Origin: Candidatus Parcubacteria bacterium
GTDB taxonomy: Bacteria > Patescibacteriota > Patescibacteriia > UBA1558 > GWA2-36-10
Assembly: GCA_023246135.1 (NCBI GenBank)
Contig: JAHFJB010000033.1
Span: 1 to 5,804, forward strand
Direction: 5' to 3'
DNA length: 5,804 nucleotides
Shown: one piece after another, positions 4,373 through 5,804 of the stretch
Layout of the letters: each line of letters begins with the position of its first letter
Numbering within the stretch: the stretch's first letter is position 1
Notes under the pieces: generated by a model
Databases searched by the model: none
Told to the model about the DNA's origin: nothing
The model's input: the letters and a program-made list of their open reading frames with translations, nothing else
Position numbers and translations under genes: made by a program

Positions 4373-5536
4373 TTAAGCAAACATCAACCACTGGGGCCTG
4401 AGTATAAGTAAAATACCAATTATTAGCATGAGAACTCCGCCGATTAGACTTGACCAGCGAGAATATTTGTTGCTCATATTGGCAAGGCGCAAAGTCATCA
4501 TGGCTATAAAAAATACCAGCATGTCATCCAGCATAAAGAAAAACAAATATAGCAATATATAACCATAATATTGCCAAGTAGTAAGATTATTTATAGCCAA
4601 AACCTGAGCAAATACTGCTGGCAAGCCGGCCGAACAAATTGCTTCCACCAAATTTACTGTTATGGCAAGCAATATGATGCCAACTATTGCCAGCAAGAAC
4701 TTTTCTTTTTGGGTAATGGCTTTTAATTTATCAAATATCTGCCGACGCTTAGGAGCATCAGTCACTTTGCATACATTTTCTTTATTTTTAAAATAACTGC
4801 GTACATTGACAAAACCACCACCTAGAGCCACTAAACCTATGAGTATCCTAATCCAAACTACAAAACCTAAAAACAAAATCAAATTGAGCCAAGCTACCAT
4901 AAACAAAAAGTAGACAGCCGCTGAAGCGCCAATAAAAGTCAAACCCAAAATCCACATGCGTTTCCGGTTAGCCATACCCAAAAGCAAACTAATCAAAAAC
5001 ACCAGAGTCCACATAGCGCAGGGATTAAAACCATCTAAAACCCCTAACAGTACCGTAATAGCCGGCAAAGATAAGCTCTTAAGTTCTACGGTCCCTATGA
5101 AAGGCACTTTGACTGACTGATTTGTCTCTGTTGGCTTCTGAGTATTATTATCCACATTCGGCACAGCCGAATTGTTAGCTTGAATCAAATCTTTAATAGC
5201 CATTTCCATCTGGGCACCACTGGTCTCTTCGTCACCGAAACCAACAAAATATTTATCACCAATAACCGTAAAAGGCACGCCTGATACATCAGCATTTAAG
5301 CGCTGGCCAAATTCGACAAAAAGTTTAGCATTATTAAAATTTTTCGTAACTTCATAACGATTAATGACCAACTGACTAGAGTATTTATCAACCATCTTAT
5401 CCAGCCAAATAGCTTCTTTGTGGCAGTGTGGGCAAGTGTCTGAATAGAAAAAATTGATTGTTGCCTTGTCTTGAGCTAGGGCTGACAAAGGCAAAAGCAT
5501 CATTAAAAAATATAGTGTAAAAATAATTTTCTTCAT
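4373..5536 (-). CDS. Exported thioredoxin-like domain fused to a CcdA/DsbD-type transmembrane electron carrier
   Basis: Likely moves reducing equivalents from the cytoplasm to an extracytoplasmic thioredoxin domain, in the manner of DsbD/CcdA (inference from domains). Residues 1-21 are a signal peptide ending in ALA before Gln22. Residues 25-120 form a thioredoxin/glutaredoxin-like domain with the redox motif CPHC (Cys35, Cys38) and the cis-Pro loop SGVPFTVIG (Pro88). A polar linker (about 121-143) follows. Six membrane helices lie at about 157-187, 193-216, 219-243, 280-302, 323-346 and 361-380. Cys173 sits in helix 1 (DGFNPCAMW) and Cys301 at the end of helix 4 (VEAICSAGLP), the positions of the CcdA/DsbD redox pair. 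Cys256 in the 244-279 loop is extra. Classical DsbD has an N-terminal alpha domain and a C-terminal thioredoxin; here the thioredoxin is N-terminal and alpha is absent. It converges on the FN3 gene and is divergent from a nitroreductase gene. No Shine-Dalgarno sequence is visible. Confidence 0.88.
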   Translation of the reverse strand: MKKIIFTLYFLMMLLPLSALAQDKATINFFYSDTCPHCHKEAIWLDKMVDKYSSQLVINRYEVTKNFNNAKLFVEFGQRLNADVSGVPFTVIGDKYFVGFGDEETSGAQMEMAIKDLIQANNSAVPNVDNNTQKPTETNQSVKVPFIGTVELKSLSLPAITVLLGVLDGFNPCAMWTLVFLISLLLGMANRKRMWILGLTFIGASAAVYFLFMVAWLNLILFLGFVVWIRILIGLVALGGGFVNVRSYFKNKENVCKVTDAPKRRQIFDKLKAITQKEKFLLAIVGIILLAITVNLVEAICSAGLPAVFAQVLAINNLTTWQYYGYILLYLFFFMLDDMLVFFIAMMTLRLANMSNKYSRWSSLIGGVLMLIIGILLILRPQWLMFA

Positions 5537-5603
5537 ATATATAAAAGATATTTGGATTAAAACTGTCTTTTATATTACCTGATAAATTACAAAAAGTCTA
5601 GGG

Positions 5604-5633
5604 TTTACATAGCTAAAGATTATATGCTACATT
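5604..5633 (+). promoter_or_regulatory. Candidate promoter for the nitroreductase-family gene
   Basis: TTTACA (5604-5609, 5 of 6) and TACATT (5628-5633, 4 of 6) are 18 bp apart, with an extended -10 TGC. The start would be near 5640, about 16 nt before the ATG at 5656. The rest of the 119-bp divergent gap (5537-5655) is AT-rich. I see no clear minus-strand promoter in it, although AATATAA near 5570-5577 could serve as a -10. Confidence 0.5.
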
Positions 5634-5655
5634 TAAAATAATTAAACTTCAAAAT

Positions 5656-5804
5656 ATGGCCCAGAGCTTTCTAAAAAATCTAAATTGGCGTTTTGCTACC
5701 AAAAAATTTGACTCCAGCCAGAAAGTCAGCTCTGATGATTTACAAAAAATACTAGATGCTATCCGCTATAGCCCCAGCTCCCGCGGCCTGCAAAGTTATC
5801 ATAT
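5656..5804 (+). CDS. Nitroreductase-family FMN oxidoreductase, N-terminal part (3' end outside window)
   Basis: The first 49 complete codons are present. The sequence begins MAQSFLKNLNWRFATKKFD and continues to ILDAIRYSPSSRGLQSYH. This matches the start of NAD(P)H-dependent nitroreductases: an 'R-ATK-F' segment (residues 12-18) and the 'SPSS-GLQ' segment (40-46), both known to contact FMN. The usual aromatic residue in SPSSFGLQP is replaced by Arg at 44, and Ser stands where Pro is common. The substrate cannot be predicted from this fragment; the family includes nitro- and quinone reductases and dihydropteridine-reductase-like members. It is divergent from the thioredoxin-CcdA gene, so a shared redox theme is possible but unproven. 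The ATG has no Shine-Dalgarno sequence. Confidence 0.87.
   Translation, partial: MAQSFLKNLNWRFATKKFDSSQKVSSDDLQKILDAIRYSPSSRGLQSYH

Noticed and set aside
1..5804. CRISPR array, tRNA or rRNA gene, insertion sequence, toxin-antitoxin or defence system
   Set aside because: I saw no regularly spaced repeats, cloverleaf-forming sequence, transposase or paired small genes on either strand; nearly all the sequence is accounted for by recognised genes.

Overview
The window is compact, AT-rich bacterial DNA. It carries seven protein-coding genes, two of them cut by the window edges, with short intergenic gaps. No gene names the lineage outright. The lean layout, the FN3-plus-calcium-loop secreted protein with its GYNPYGYG/GGKTVHPTIP tail, and the thioredoxin-CcdA fusion remind me of Patescibacteria (candidate phyla radiation, Parcubacteria-like). 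That is inference, of moderate confidence.

Left part (1-2132, minus strand): transcription runs right to left through tsaD, tsaE and then valS. tsaD and tsaE belong to the t6A37 tRNA-modification pathway. The valS coding region begins at 391 and runs off the left edge. Between tsaE and valS is a T-box riboswitch leader of about 200 nt (402-601). It has a promoter at the end of tsaE, a specifier hairpin with a GUC valine codon in its terminal loop, a Stem II with S-turn-like internal loop, a IIA/B-type pseudoknot, Stem III, a textbook antiterminator with the UGGUACC bulge, and an overlapping intrinsic terminator just before the valS start codon. Stem I is only a 22-nt hairpin, so this is an 'ultrashort Stem I' T-box. 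This is the most interesting object in the window.

Middle (2133-4360): a divergent promoter region containing a perfect TTGTCAA/TTGACAA palindrome separates tsaD from trmB (tRNA m7G46 methyltransferase, plus strand). A near-ideal consensus promoter then drives a secreted protein with three FN3-like domains, a calcium-binding-type loop and a conserved-looking tail. The gene ends at a strong bidirectional terminator hairpin.

Right part (4373-5804): a minus-strand gene encodes an exported thioredoxin-like domain (CPHC) fused to a six-helix CcdA/DsbD-type membrane domain. It converges on the FN3 gene at the shared terminator. Divergent from it, a nitroreductase-family gene starts at 5656 and leaves the window.

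Functionally, the left half is a tRNA-centred block: t6A synthesis, valyl-tRNA charging under tRNA-sensing control, and m7G methylation. The right half concerns the cell envelope and redox. None of the seven start codons has a recognisable Shine-Dalgarno sequence, and at least two mRNAs may be leaderless.
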